DNA of 46,812 bases from Alphaproteobacteria bacterium MarineAlpha3_Bin3 (lineage in GTDB: Bacteria; Pseudomonadota; Alphaproteobacteria; Rhodospirillales; Casp-alpha2), in the NCBI GenBank assembly GCA_002938075.1, contig PTLK01000001.1, forward strand, positions 1 to 46,812. The letters are read 5' to 3'. The notes beneath the pieces are model-generated. The model was not told where the DNA came from. It ran no database searches and saw only the letters and a program-made list of their open reading frames with translations. A program made the position numbers and the translations under genes. Shown one piece after another: positions 14,693-23,540 of this stretch (within the stretch, counting starts at the first letter, position 1; every line of letters begins with the position of its first letter).

Positions 14693-15307
14693 ATGCATCG
14701 TTCTTCGTTGACCTTTAAAGCTTTAGTTTTATTCGTTTGTTTGGCGGTTTTGCCCGGTCCGGCCACGGCCGAGGCGGGGCCAAGCGACATCGTCGTCCGG
14801 TTCCAGGCCAGCCTTCTCCAGGTCATGAAAGAGGCGGAAAAACTTTCCGTTCATCAACGCTTCGAGCGGCTGGCCCCCAGCGTCGATAAATCCTTTCACA
14901 TTCCGTTGATGATCCAGATCATCTCCAGCGGCTTTTGGAAGAAAGCGACTGCTTCGGAACAAATGCAAGTCGTCGAGGCTTTCCGGCGCATGAGCATTGC
15001 GACCTTGGCCACCCTGTTTGATGGTTATTCGGGCGAGGTCTTCAAATTGGAGAAGCAAATGCCGGGGCCGCAAAAGACCTTACTGGTAATGACGAAGCTC
15101 ATTAAATCAGATAAATCGACGGTCGATATCGCCTATGTCTTGAGGCCCTACAAAGAGGGTTGGCGCATCATCGACGTCATCCTCGATAATGGAATCAGCG
15201 AATTGAAGGTGCGCCAGTCGGAATACAGCCTGATATTAAAAAACAAGGGTATTCCAGGACTGATTTCGCTTTTGAACGGCAAGGCCGACGAGCTGATCTC
15301 CCAATAA
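14693..15307 (+). CDS. mlaC: MlaC-like phospholipid-binding protein (copy 1)
   Basis: A 204-aa periplasmic protein of the Ttg2D/MlaC family, which ferries phospholipid between outer and inner membrane. A signal peptide spans about 1-26 (ending ATAEA). The mature part begins with PSDIVVRFQASLLQVMKEAE and carries the family segments FDGYSGEVF and GWRIIDVILDNGIS. I use the ATG at 14693 because GAGG lies six bases upstream; a TTG at 14681 is in frame but overlaps that site. A paralogue follows 50 bp downstream. The MlaFEDB inner-membrane complex is not encoded nearby. Confidence 0.9.
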   Translation: MHRSSLTFKALVLFVCLAVLPGPATAEAGPSDIVVRFQASLLQVMKEAEKLSVHQRFERLAPSVDKSFHIPLMIQIISSGFWKKATASEQMQVVEAFRRMSIATLATLFDGYSGEVFKLEKQMPGPQKTLLVMTKLIKSDKSTVDIAYVLRPYKEGWRIIDVILDNGISELKVRQSEYSLILKNKGIPGLISLLNGKADELISQ

Positions 15308-15357
15308 GATTTCCTCATCCGCCCAAACCCACCACACGGCCGCCACATTTCAATCCT

Positions 15358-15987
15358 ATGAAAAAGACCATGCCACGCTGCTTTTTCACATTCGGGTTAG
15401 TGCCGCTTCTGACGGCCATGGTCGTGATAGCCCCTTCCGCCGGCTGGGCGCAGCCCAGTCCGAGCGATATTGTCACCGCCTTTCACCAAAGCCTGCTCGG
15501 CGTCATGAAGGAAGCCAAGACTCTTGGCGTCAAGGGCCGGTTTGAAAAGCTGGCGTCGCCGCTCAAGCAAAATTTTCATTTTCGGTTGATGACCCAGGTC
15601 GCCGCCGGCTCCTATTGGAGGAAGTCCGGCCCGGCCCAGATCGACAGGCTGGTCGACGCCTTTACCCGCCTTTCCATTAGCACCTATGCCTCGCGGTTCG
15701 ACGGCTATTCGGGCCAATCCTTCGAAACTGAGGGCGAAAAACCGGGGCCGCAGAAAACCATCCTGGTCAAGACCCGGATCATCGATCCCGGGTTCGACCC
15801 GGTGGATCTCACCTACGTCACCCACAAAATCAAGGGGGAATGGCGGATCATTGACGTGCTGCTGGATGCCGGTATCAGCGAACTGGCGGTGCGCCGGTCG
15901 GAATACCGCCGGGTGCTGAAAACCGGGGGGGTCGACGGCCTCATCGAGACCTTGAACCGCAAGGCCGATCAACTGCTGAACCCTTAA
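15358..15987 (+). CDS. mlaC: MlaC-like phospholipid-binding protein (copy 2)
   Basis: A 209-aa paralogue of the preceding gene, clearly a tandem duplicate. It shares PSDIV, SLLxVMKEA, FDGYSG, PGPQKT and EWRIIDVLLDAGISEL. A Sec signal peptide ends near GWAQP. It is more GC-rich in codon choice than copy 1. It lies 50 bp from copy 1 on the same strand and converges with hpnL. The duplication beside mlaA suggests a local lipid-trafficking unit, possibly handling different lipids; the ligand of each copy is unknown. Confidence 0.9.
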   Translation: MKKTMPRCFFTFGLVPLLTAMVVIAPSAGWAQPSPSDIVTAFHQSLLGVMKEAKTLGVKGRFEKLASPLKQNFHFRLMTQVAAGSYWRKSGPAQIDRLVDAFTRLSISTYASRFDGYSGQSFETEGEKPGPQKTILVKTRIIDPGFDPVDLTYVTHKIKGEWRIIDVLLDAGISELAVRRSEYRRVLKTGGVDGLIETLNRKADQLLNP

Positions 15988-16010
15988 GACTTTCGGCCTC
16001 AATTCGCAAC

Positions 16011-17015
16011 CTAACCGCCGTCGCCGTCCCCTTCCGGGACCAGGCCCGGTTTCATGGAAAGAATCGACCCCAGCGTAAAACCCCAGACGATCCAGATCAC
16101 TTCGCGCAACCGGCGGACCACCGATACCGACACGCCCAGGGTCGGCGACCCCGTAATCGCCCCACAGACAAGCAGAAAGGCCCCTTCCTGGGCGCCGATG
16201 GAGGCGGGAATGAAAAACGTCCCGGTCCGCACCAGTTGCGCCACCGCCTCGATGATCCAGGCATCGGCCCAGGATATGGGATGACCCAGAAACAAGAGCG
16301 TGTAATAGATTTCGACCGCGCCCAGCAACCAGTTGACGAAGGCCAGCAACAGGGCGCCGGCGAACCGGCCCCGGGTGCCGGTGTAAAAATGAACCAGCCG
16401 GTCGTCCATGTCGCGGATATGGTGAAGAACGTCCTTAACTCGCGCCCCGAAACGCCAGCCGCCGATCCAGGCCCCGGTCAGCGACGTCACCCCAAAACGC
16501 TGGACGACAAAGAAAAGGGCCACCGCCAACCCCAATACCAACAAGCCGACGCCGGCGACAATTTCATAGGCCCCCGGCAGAGACCCGGCGGCGATCATCA
16601 AGGCGAAACCGCCGACCAGAAAGATCACCAGGGCGATCAGGTTGATGGTCCTAGCCAGGATAAGCGAGGCCGTCCCTTCGCGGTAGCCGATCCCGTAGTG
16701 CTTTTTCAACAGCATCGCCTTGACCGGCTCGCCGCCCATGCTGGCGGCCGGGATGACGTGGTTGAACGCCTCGCCGACCATGCGCAGCACCCAGGCCCGG
16801 TATGCCCAAAGCCCGTTCAGGGGAACGCCGCGGATGGTCATCTGCCAGGTCACGGAATCGATGCTGAAGGCGACGAAATAAATGCCCAGGATGACCAAAA
16901 ACCCGTATCCGACCCGGCCGATCTGGGCGCCGACTTCGGCGACCTCGATTTCGGCGATGACGGCCGCCAGCAACGCCACGCCGATGAGCAGGTAAAAGGC
17001 TTTCAAGTACCGCAT
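16011..17015 (-). CDS. hpnL: HpnL-like integral membrane protein
   Basis: A 334-aa polytopic inner-membrane protein of the lysylphosphatidylglycerol-synthase TM-region superfamily, with about eight hydrophobic segments. Diagnostic stretches are AFNHVIPAASMGGEPVKA at about 88-105 and a later PASIGAQEGAF with VVRRLREVIWI. The version associated with hopanoid loci is called HpnL; its biochemical role is not established. It is the last gene of a leftward group: hpnN, the frameshifted CDP-alcohol phosphatidyltransferase 36 bp upstream, then this gene. A general flippase-like UPF0104 protein is the alternative. Confidence 0.8.
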   Translation of the reverse strand: MRYLKAFYLLIGVALLAAVIAEIEVAEVGAQIGRVGYGFLVILGIYFVAFSIDSVTWQMTIRGVPLNGLWAYRAWVLRMVGEAFNHVIPAASMGGEPVKAMLLKKHYGIGYREGTASLILARTINLIALVIFLVGGFALMIAAGSLPGAYEIVAGVGLLVLGLAVALFFVVQRFGVTSLTGAWIGGWRFGARVKDVLHHIRDMDDRLVHFYTGTRGRFAGALLLAFVNWLLGAVEIYYTLLFLGHPISWADAWIIEAVAQLVRTGTFFIPASIGAQEGAFLLVCGAITGSPTLGVSVSVVRRLREVIWIVWGFTLGSILSMKPGLVPEGDGDGG

Positions 17016-17050
17016 GCCCCGGCCTCTACCGGCAAAAACGCTTTAGGGGC

Positions 17051-17712
17051 CTAAACATTGAATTCCCGGGCCCCACGGACGAATTGGGCGATCCAATAGA
17101 CCTGCGAACAAATGGCGCCGGCCGGCAGTAGCAGCCAGGTCAGGTCGAAAAGCGCTAGCGCCAGAACGATAAAACAAAAATCCTCCCGCGTAAGCTCACG
17201 GAAAACATACACCGCCCAATCGCTCAGGCCTTCGGGCTGGCGGGTGGTTTCCGCCTTGTCCTCGTCTTCCGAGGCCGCCTTGTCGCGGGCATCCAGAATG
17301 ATGCCGAGGGCAAAATTGAAGGTGCCGCCGGCGGCCGCGATCCCTCCCAGCCACAGCCACGCGTCATGGCCGAAACCCTTCGCCGTGCCGATCCCAAGGG
17401 CGATGAAAAAGGCGGTGTGGACGATCCAATCGACGAGGGTGTCGAACCACATGCCGAAGGTCGAACACTGGTCCTTGAGCCGCGCGATCTCGCCGTCGCA
17501 GTTGTCCAGAACGTACGTCACGACAAATAGAACCCCCGCCGCCGCCCAGCCGCCGCCCCCTTGCAACAGGCACCAGGACGCCGCCAGGCGGTTGCCAGGG
17601 ATGTCGCCGTGATCTGATTGGCGGTCACCGGCATGCGGGCCAAGGCCGGGGTCGCCAGCATGGATAGATGCTGGATCAGGGGAAACACCGGGGTCTTTTC
17701 TCCAACCGTCAT
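17051..17712 (-). pseudogene. Frameshifted CDP-alcohol phosphatidyltransferase
   Basis: The N-terminus starts at the ATG whose complement is 17710-17712, three bases after the hpnN stop. It reads MTVGEKTPVFPLIQHL, then MPVTANQITATSLA, as in this family. The membrane catalytic domain is in another frame (AASWCLLQGGGGW onward). The switch is needed close to 17587, where a one- or two-base change has broken the gene. The catalytic part is intact and matches D-x2-DG-x2-AR-x8-G-x3-D-x3-D (DNCDGEIARLK, then FGMWFDTLVD). The enzyme would join a CDP-activated head group or lipid to an alcohol acceptor in the inner membrane. It is either a recent mutation or a sequence error in a GC-rich run. It ends 36 bp before hpnL. 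Confidence 0.82.
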
Positions 17713-17715
17713 GCA

Positions 17716-20385
17716 TCATTCCCGTTGATTTACGGTCATCCGGTTTCCGGCGGCGACCATCAGCGCCGGCAAAACCACGAGCGTGCACCCGAGGGTCAAG
17801 GTAATGGAAATCGTCAACAGTAGCCCCATGCTCGCCGTCCCCGGGTGCGACGACAACGCAATACTGGCGAACGAACCAATGGTGGTCAAAGCGCTGAAGA
17901 CCACGGCCCGGGGCGTCGACGTTTCGAGAACGCCGCTGACGGAGTTTTCCTCACGTTGCCTCAACACCAGATGAATTCCGCTGGCAACGCCGAGCCCGAA
18001 CAACAAGGGCAGGACGATGATGTTGGCGAAATTGAAGGGTATATCAAAAATCACCGAGGCGGCGACGGTCAGCAGCGCCGCCAGCGTCAGAGGGGCGAAC
18101 ACCAGGACCATGTCGAGCCACCGTTTCAGGACCGCCATCAACAGCACTGAAATCAACGTCACCGAGATGATCCCCGCCTGCCAGAAAGCGGCGACGACCG
18201 CGTTGCCGGCCTCGAGGATGACCACCGACGACCCGATCGCATTGTCGGCAACGCCCTTGACCGATTGAACGAACCGGGTCAGCGCCTCGTGGTCACGGAG
18301 ATCCTCTTTGGGAAACACCTCGAGCCGGGCCCGGCCGTCGGCGGCGACCTGGTTGGCGGCCATATCGGGTGGCAGATTATTCAAATCCACCTGTTCCGCG
18401 GTCAGCGAAAGGTTAAGGGCGTCGAGCCGCCCCGGCAGCGCCGCCAACAGCCGCGTTTCCAGCTCCTTCAGCCCGGCTTCATTGGCCGGACCGTCCCCGA
18501 ACAGGGCCACCAGGGCCCGGGAAAGGCGCCCGGCCGCTTGCGCTTCGCCAGCCGCCCCTTGAAGGGCCGACAATTTTCCGAGCCTGCCGCGGATTTGGCC
18601 GAGCGCCGCCCGGCGGTCCTCCATGGACGGGGGCGCGTCGGTTCCCGCCGCGGCGAAGGACGGCATCAGGAACAGCCCCATGGTGGCGATGAGGTCGAGT
18701 TTCTCCGGCTGATCGGCGGGAACGTAATCGGCCAGGGTGGTGGTGCCGTCGACTTCGGAGAGCGCGTTCATTTTCCCGGCCAGGGCTTGGGCGGCGTCCA
18801 GGTTCGGTGTCAGGACGGTGATCGAATAGGGGCTGGTGCGGTTGTTTTCCATCAAATCGAAAATCGTCGCCACGGATTCGGTTTTCGGATCCTTCAGGTT
18901 CAAGGGGTCGAAATCGAACATCGCCTTCGGAGCCACGAACGCCGCCGCAACCCCCACCGCTAGGGCCGACCAGCAAACGGCTCGGCTGTTGAACCGGATA
19001 AAGGACTGGAAAACCGGTTTCACCGGAATCATCCCTCCGCCGCCTCCCTTGCGGAAGCCCCGCTTGCGGGGCATCACCGTCAACAGCGCCGGTAAAACGG
19101 TGATATTGGCGAAAAAGGCGATGAACATGCCGGTCCCGGCGATCAATCCCAGTTCGGCGAGGCCCAGATAATCCGTCGGCAGGAACGAATAGAAGGCGAT
19201 GGCGGCGCTCAGCGCGCACAAGGTCAACGCCCCGCCGACCTGTTTGGCGGCTTCGGACAGGGCCCGGGCGTGATCGCCATCGCGGTCCATCCCTTCCTTG
19301 TAGCGAAGCCCGTAATGAATGCCGAAATCGACGCTGAGGCCGATAAACAGAACCGCGAACGCGACCGAGATCAGGTTTAACGCGCCGAGGGCCAAAATCG
19401 CGAAGGCCGCCGTCCAAATCAGGCCCATCAGCAACGTCACCAGCGCCGCCGCCGCCAGCCTCAGCGACCGGAACCCGATCAGCAACAGAACCACGACCAG
19501 GAACAGCGACACTCCCGCGGCCACGCCCATGCCTTTTTCGACGCTTTGCAGTTCCTCATCGGCGAGCGCGGCGGAGCCCGTCAGGCGCACCAGGACGCCG
19601 TTTTCCCGGGTCAGGCCCAGGTCCCGGGCGGCGGCGCGCACGCCCGCCATCGCCTTCGCCGCCGGCTGCAAGGACTTGAAATCGAGAGCCGGCTGGAGGA
19701 CGAGGATGCGGCGGTTGGCCAACACTTCGTCTTCCGGGGCGACGGCGCCCGTCATCAACGTCTGCCAGGACAATTGACTGAATTTTCCGGCCTTTTGGGC
19801 TTCGGCGACATCGGCCAGGGCGTCCAGCACCGTCATCAATTCAAAGGGGGCCTCGGCGGGGTCCTTGAGGAATTCGTCGATGGCCAGGTCAAGCATGCGA
19901 AACAGGCCGACGAGGCTGGGGTCCCGCCACAGGGCGCCGAGGAAGGGCTGCGCTTCGGCCAGCCGGTCGCTGAGCTCGTAAAGGTCATCCAGCTCCAAAT
20001 ACAACAACCCGTTGCGGCGCAGGAAATCGTTGCCGGCCGGGTCGTCGACGCGGCCGAACAATTTCGGTTGCCGGCGAAGCCGCTCGGCCAACGCCCGGGC
20101 GGCGTCATCGGAAAGGTCCGGGCTGTCGCCATCGATGACGACAATCAGGTTGTCGGAAAACTGCGGAAAGGCCTTGTCCAGTTCCGCCGAATGGCGGCGG
20201 AACGCCAGGTCCGGCGACAACATGTCGCCGGTGTCGGTATTGATGCGGATATTTTCCGCCAGATAGACCGCGGCGGCGGCGCTGAGAAGCACGGAGGCGG
20301 CAACCACCAGCCAGGCCAACCGGCGCACCCCATCGGTCCAGCGCACAAGGGCTTGGCGGTATGCTTGGGCAGGCGTCGTGGTCAC
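17716..20385 (-). CDS. hpnN: Hopanoid-associated RND transporter HpnN
   Basis: An 889-aa RND/MMPL-type permease. It has an N-terminal TM, a large periplasmic loop (including INTDTGDMLSPDLAFRRH and DNLIVVIDGDSPD), a block of five TMs with a sterol-sensing-like region (FIGLSVDFGIHYGLRY, about 345-360), a second periplasmic loop and a second TM block (LPLLFGLGVASGIHLVLRQ). This architecture is that of HpnN, which moves hopanoids to the outer membrane in Rhodopseudomonas (established for the family). It heads a leftward group with the frameshifted phosphatidyltransferase and hpnL. The assignment is supported by the main hopanoid cluster 6 kb away. Confidence 0.9.
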   Translation of the reverse strand: MTTTPAQAYRQALVRWTDGVRRLAWLVVAASVLLSAAAAVYLAENIRINTDTGDMLSPDLAFRRHSAELDKAFPQFSDNLIVVIDGDSPDLSDDAARALAERLRRQPKLFGRVDDPAGNDFLRRNGLLYLELDDLYELSDRLAEAQPFLGALWRDPSLVGLFRMLDLAIDEFLKDPAEAPFELMTVLDALADVAEAQKAGKFSQLSWQTLMTGAVAPEDEVLANRRILVLQPALDFKSLQPAAKAMAGVRAAARDLGLTRENGVLVRLTGSAALADEELQSVEKGMGVAAGVSLFLVVVLLLIGFRSLRLAAAALVTLLMGLIWTAAFAILALGALNLISVAFAVLFIGLSVDFGIHYGLRYKEGMDRDGDHARALSEAAKQVGGALTLCALSAAIAFYSFLPTDYLGLAELGLIAGTGMFIAFFANITVLPALLTVMPRKRGFRKGGGGGMIPVKPVFQSFIRFNSRAVCWSALAVGVAAAFVAPKAMFDFDPLNLKDPKTESVATIFDLMENNRTSPYSITVLTPNLDAAQALAGKMNALSEVDGTTTLADYVPADQPEKLDLIATMGLFLMPSFAAAGTDAPPSMEDRRAALGQIRGRLGKLSALQGAAGEAQAAGRLSRALVALFGDGPANEAGLKELETRLLAALPGRLDALNLSLTAEQVDLNNLPPDMAANQVAADGRARLEVFPKEDLRDHEALTRFVQSVKGVADNAIGSSVVILEAGNAVVAAFWQAGIISVTLISVLLMAVLKRWLDMVLVFAPLTLAALLTVAASVIFDIPFNFANIIVLPLLFGLGVASGIHLVLRQREENSVSGVLETSTPRAVVFSALTTIGSFASIALSSHPGTASMGLLLTISITLTLGCTLVVLPALMVAAGNRMTVNQRE

Positions 20386-20650
20386 GGTTTAGGCCCCTCC
20401 TTCCGTCGCCGCTTATAGCCCTGTTGGGACTATCGGAACAAGGAAGGTCAGATTTTTTTGATCCGGTAGACCTGAGGGGTCCTCGCCTATTGCGGTTCAA
20501 GCATCATAACACTCGGTGAAGATACGCAGGCTGGGCGTCTCGCATCGCGCCACCTCCAGGCGGCCCCTTGACTCCGCGAGGCCGGGGTAACACCCTCCCC
20601 CGGCCCGGCCCATTGGGCCTTCGGGCCCCGGAGTTTCTAAGGACGAAACG

Positions 20651-21265
20651 ATGAAAACCCCGCCCTGGGACCAGCGGATCGCGCGGGTCCTCGTCAAACC
20701 CCTGGTCAAATCGCCGGTGACCCCCAACCAGATGACGATGTTCACCCTGACGGTGGCGCTGGCCGGCGCCGGTCTGTTGGCCACCGGCGATGCCGTCAAC
20801 GCTGATTGGGGCGCCGGGCTATTCGTGCTGGCCCGGTTCCTCGACCACTTTGACGGCGAGCTGGCGCGCCAGAAGGACATGACGTCGAGGCTCGGCTATT
20901 ACCTGGATTACGTTTCCGGCGCCTTGAGCTACGCCGCCCTGTTCCTGTGCATGGGTATCGGATTCATCGATTCCCCGCTTGGCCCCTGGGCCATCGTCTT
21001 AAGCGCGGCGGGGGCCGCCTCGGCGGTGGTTTCCATGTTCACCAATCTAGGCATCGACAAGCAGCTCGACCTCGACGAAGACGCCGAACACGACGCCGTC
21101 GGTTATCCGGGCTTCGCCGGTTTCGAATTGGAGGACGGCATCTACCTGCTGGCGCCGATCACCTGGGCCGGGTTCCTGATGCCGTTTTTTGTCGCCGCCG
21201 GGATTGGCGCCGGCGTCTACTGCCTGTGGACCTGTTGGACCCTATTGAGGCTCCGAAGGGGGTAA
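20651..21265 (+). CDS. CDP-alcohol phosphatidyltransferase, last motif Asp absent
   Basis: A 204-aa membrane protein with about five or six TMs. It has an N-terminal KSPVTPNQMTM segment and the CDP-alcohol transferase motif at about 63-88: DHFDGELARQKDMTSRLG, then YYLDYVSG. The first three motif aspartates are present, but the fourth, the proposed catalytic base, is Gly (D-x3-G). The enzyme may be inactive, use another base, or have a different chemistry. It is divergent from hpnN (265 bp apart) and its 3' end overlaps the next, oppositely oriented family member by 24 bp. The specific substrate is unknown. Confidence 0.85.
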   Translation: MKTPPWDQRIARVLVKPLVKSPVTPNQMTMFTLTVALAGAGLLATGDAVNADWGAGLFVLARFLDHFDGELARQKDMTSRLGYYLDYVSGALSYAALFLCMGIGFIDSPLGPWAIVLSAAGAASAVVSMFTNLGIDKQLDLDEDAEHDAVGYPGFAGFELEDGIYLLAPITWAGFLMPFFVAAGIGAGVYCLWTCWTLLRLRRG

Positions 21266-21850
21266 TTTTTTCCGGTACATGGCAAAAAACAAGGCGGCCA
21301 CCAAAGGAGCGATGTAAAAGGCCGCCACCAGCAGCCCTTCCGCCTGCCCGAACCAGATGAAAACCGGGATCAGCAACACCGCGTCGTCGGCGTCGAAACC
21401 GGCGACGCTGGGAAGCTCGGCGGCGCGGGCGCCTTTCAATTCCTCGATCCGCATCACCAGCCACAGGATCGCGGCCACCGAAACCCCGGCCATGAGGCCC
21501 ATGGAAACGGACAGCAACCCGTACCCGCCGTCGCGCAAGCCGACGCCGAGGCCGATCAGCACCAGGGCGTTTGAAACCGCGTCGGCGATCATGTCGTAGC
21601 GGTGGCCCGAGGCGCTGGTCCGGCCGGTCAGCCGCGCCAGATCGCCGTCGGCCCGGTCCAGCACCACCGACAGCACGAAGACCGCGGCGCCGAGGTTCTG
21701 CCATTCGGGGCCGATGGCCAGGGCTGCCGCCGCCGCGATTCCGGTCAGCAGCCGCGCGGTGGTCACCTGATTGGGCGTCACGGCGGTATGAATCAGGGGC
21801 TTCACCACCGTGACCCGGGCGACGCGGTGTATCCAGGTGTCGTGGCTCAC
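21242..21850 (-). CDS. CDP-alcohol phosphatidyltransferase (complete motif)
   Basis: A 202-aa membrane enzyme. HTAVTPNQVTTARLL is near residues 21-35, and the complete catalytic motif is DRADGDLARLTGRTSASG followed by HRYDMIAD. Five to six TMs are expected. It starts with GTG at 21850, overlapping the TGA of phosphonopyruvate decarboxylase by four bases (GTGA), so the two are translationally coupled. This coupling makes a transferase using a CMP-activated phosphonate, such as CMP-aminoethylphosphonate, the leading hypothesis for this copy. In contrast to the 20651 gene, all catalytic aspartates are present. Confidence 0.87.
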   Translation of the reverse strand: MSHDTWIHRVARVTVVKPLIHTAVTPNQVTTARLLTGIAAAAALAIGPEWQNLGAAVFVLSVVLDRADGDLARLTGRTSASGHRYDMIADAVSNALVLIGLGVGLRDGGYGLLSVSMGLMAGVSVAAILWLVMRIEELKGARAAELPSVAGFDADDAVLLIPVFIWFGQAEGLLVAAFYIAPLVAALFFAMYRKKLPPSEPQ

Positions 21851-23028
21851 GTATTAAGCCCGGCGGATGCCTTTTGGCCTTCGCCGGCCCCCGAGGCGAG
21901 GAATTCCTTGAACCGGAGCGCCACTTCGGGCGGCTTGACGCTCGGCCGTCCCAGGTCCTTCATCGAACCCGGCGCGATGCGCATATGAATCAGATGCGGG
22001 CCGCGACCCGATTGCGCCGATTTCAGCGCCTCGGCGAAACCGCCGAGGCCGTCGCAGCGGTAACTTTTCCGGTACCCGCAACCGGCGGCGACCCCGGCGA
22101 AATCGACCGATTGGGAAACCGTCGGCTGGCCGCCGGTGGAATCGTAGGTGCCGTTGTCGAGAACGATGTGGATGAGGTTTTGCGGCCCATAGGCGCCGAT
22201 GGTGGCCAGGGTCCCCATTTTCATCAACGCCGCGCCGTCACCGTCCAGCACCACCACCGGATTGCCGACGTTCAGCGCCACGCCCAGCCCCATGGCGGCG
22301 GCGCAACCCATGGACCCGACCTGATAGAGGTGCTGCCGCCGGTCGCCGAGGGTAAAAAGCTCGCGCCCGCATTTCCCCGTCGTGGCGATGATGCCGGCGT
22401 CATCGGCAACGCCTGACAGCACCGTTTCCAGGGCCTGCATTCGGGCCGGCAAGGGGCCTTGGTCCAACAGGTCGGCGGCCTCGCCCCTTGGCCGCGCTTC
22501 CGGCGCTGACCAAGAGTCCGCGCCGTCGTTGCCGACATCTCCTTTTTGCATGATGAAGGCGAACGGCAGGCCGGTTTTATCCATCGTCGCCCCGGCTTCC
22601 CCGATCGCCGCCGCGATTTCGGCATCCTCGGCCGGGAACGGCCGGTGCGGGACCTCCATCAGCTGCAAAAGGCCCGGCGTGATCCGGCCCATCAGCTCAT
22701 GCTGGGGCTCGTCCGTGAGCCCCGGCCCGGCCCGCCAGGTGACGATCAAAAGCGTCGGGATGCGGAACGGAAAGTTCAGCGACGTGATCGGGTTGACGGC
22801 GTTGCCGAGGCCGGAATTCTGGCACATGACGGCTGTCTTGTGCCCGGCCAGCCAGGCGCCCGACGCGATGGCCACGGCTTCGCCCTCGCTGGCCGCGGCG
22901 ACATAGGTCAGCCGCTTGTCGGTAATGGCGCCGTTGATCAGCGGCGTCAGAAAGGAACAGGGAACGCCGGTATAGAAATCGAACCCGGCGTCGAAACCCG
23001 AACCGAGAAACGCATCGGTAGCGATCAC
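21847..23028 (-). CDS. ppd: Phosphonopyruvate decarboxylase
   Basis: A 393-aa thiamine-diphosphate enzyme that converts phosphonopyruvate to phosphonoacetaldehyde and CO2, pulling the PEP mutase equilibrium forward. Near the N-terminus are FDFYTGVPCSFLTPLIN and AAASEGEAVAIASGAWLAG. In the C-terminal half is the ThDP/Mg motif LDGDGAALMKMGTLATIG, then IVLDNGTYDSTGGQ. I start at the GTG at 23028, which overlaps the TGA of the PEP mutase remnant (GTGA); the longer frame upstream is Arg-rich shadow sequence. The stop likewise overlaps the GTG of the phosphatidyltransferase. This three-gene coupling defines a phosphonolipid-type operon. Confidence 0.92.
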   Translation of the reverse strand: MIATDAFLGSGFDAGFDFYTGVPCSFLTPLINGAITDKRLTYVAAASEGEAVAIASGAWLAGHKTAVMCQNSGLGNAVNPITSLNFPFRIPTLLIVTWRAGPGLTDEPQHELMGRITPGLLQLMEVPHRPFPAEDAEIAAAIGEAGATMDKTGLPFAFIMQKGDVGNDGADSWSAPEARPRGEAADLLDQGPLPARMQALETVLSGVADDAGIIATTGKCGRELFTLGDRRQHLYQVGSMGCAAAMGLGVALNVGNPVVVLDGDGAALMKMGTLATIGAYGPQNLIHIVLDNGTYDSTGGQPTVSQSVDFAGVAAGCGYRKSYRCDGLGGFAEALKSAQSGRGPHLIHMRIAPGSMKDLGRPSVKPPEVALRFKEFLASGAGEGQKASAGLNT

Positions 23029-23336
23029 AAGAACTTGCCCGCCCTGGTGAAGTCGGCGGCGTCGTCCACGTCGAGCCATTGCCCCGGCACGTAGACGGCG
23101 CGAATGGACGTTCCCTTGTCGATCAGGCGCTGCAGCAGGTCGAGCATGCTCGACATCGACAGGCCCGAGGCCCAGATGCCCTTGAACCCCGCTTCCTCGA
23201 CGATTTTCGCCGACAGCCCGTTGCGGGCCTCCATCAGGAATTCCAATTCCGGGGACGTCAACATGGCGCGCAAACGTGCCGCCTTCGACGGCGCCTCAGC
23301 CTGGCTGTCCCAGTTGTGGTCGGCTTTTCCCCGCAT
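23025..23336 (-). pseudogene. pepM: Internally deleted PEP mutase / nucleotidyltransferase
   Basis: A 103-aa in-frame remnant. Residues about 21-60 match the start of PEP phosphomutase (SPELEFLMEARNGLSAKIVE, then EAGFKGIWASGLSMS). The remaining 43 residues match the extreme C-terminus of a nucleotidyltransferase domain (LLQRLIDKG, then AVYVPGQWLDVDDAADF). The catalytic barrel with the Asp-rich metal site, including the usual EDK-x5-N element, and nearly all the nucleotidyltransferase are missing. An intact bifunctional gene would be several times longer. The start is an ATG at 23336 with GAGGG eight bases upstream. It still couples to ppd. The product cannot be a functional mutase, so phosphonate synthesis would need another copy. 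Confidence 0.85.
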
Positions 23337-23540
23337 CGAAGAATCCCTCAAATCAATGGATTGTTATTCCGGGTCGGCATATACCCCTGATTCCCCGGAG
23401 GTTCAAGGATTCCCCCTTTTAACCCAAGTCAAGGAAGGACCCGGGATTTTCCGGAAAATCCTCCCAGCGGCGTTGAAGCGCGGGGGCGCCCATCCTAAAC
23501 TCCGCCGGTTTGAGGCGCACCCCAACCCCGAGGACTGCCG

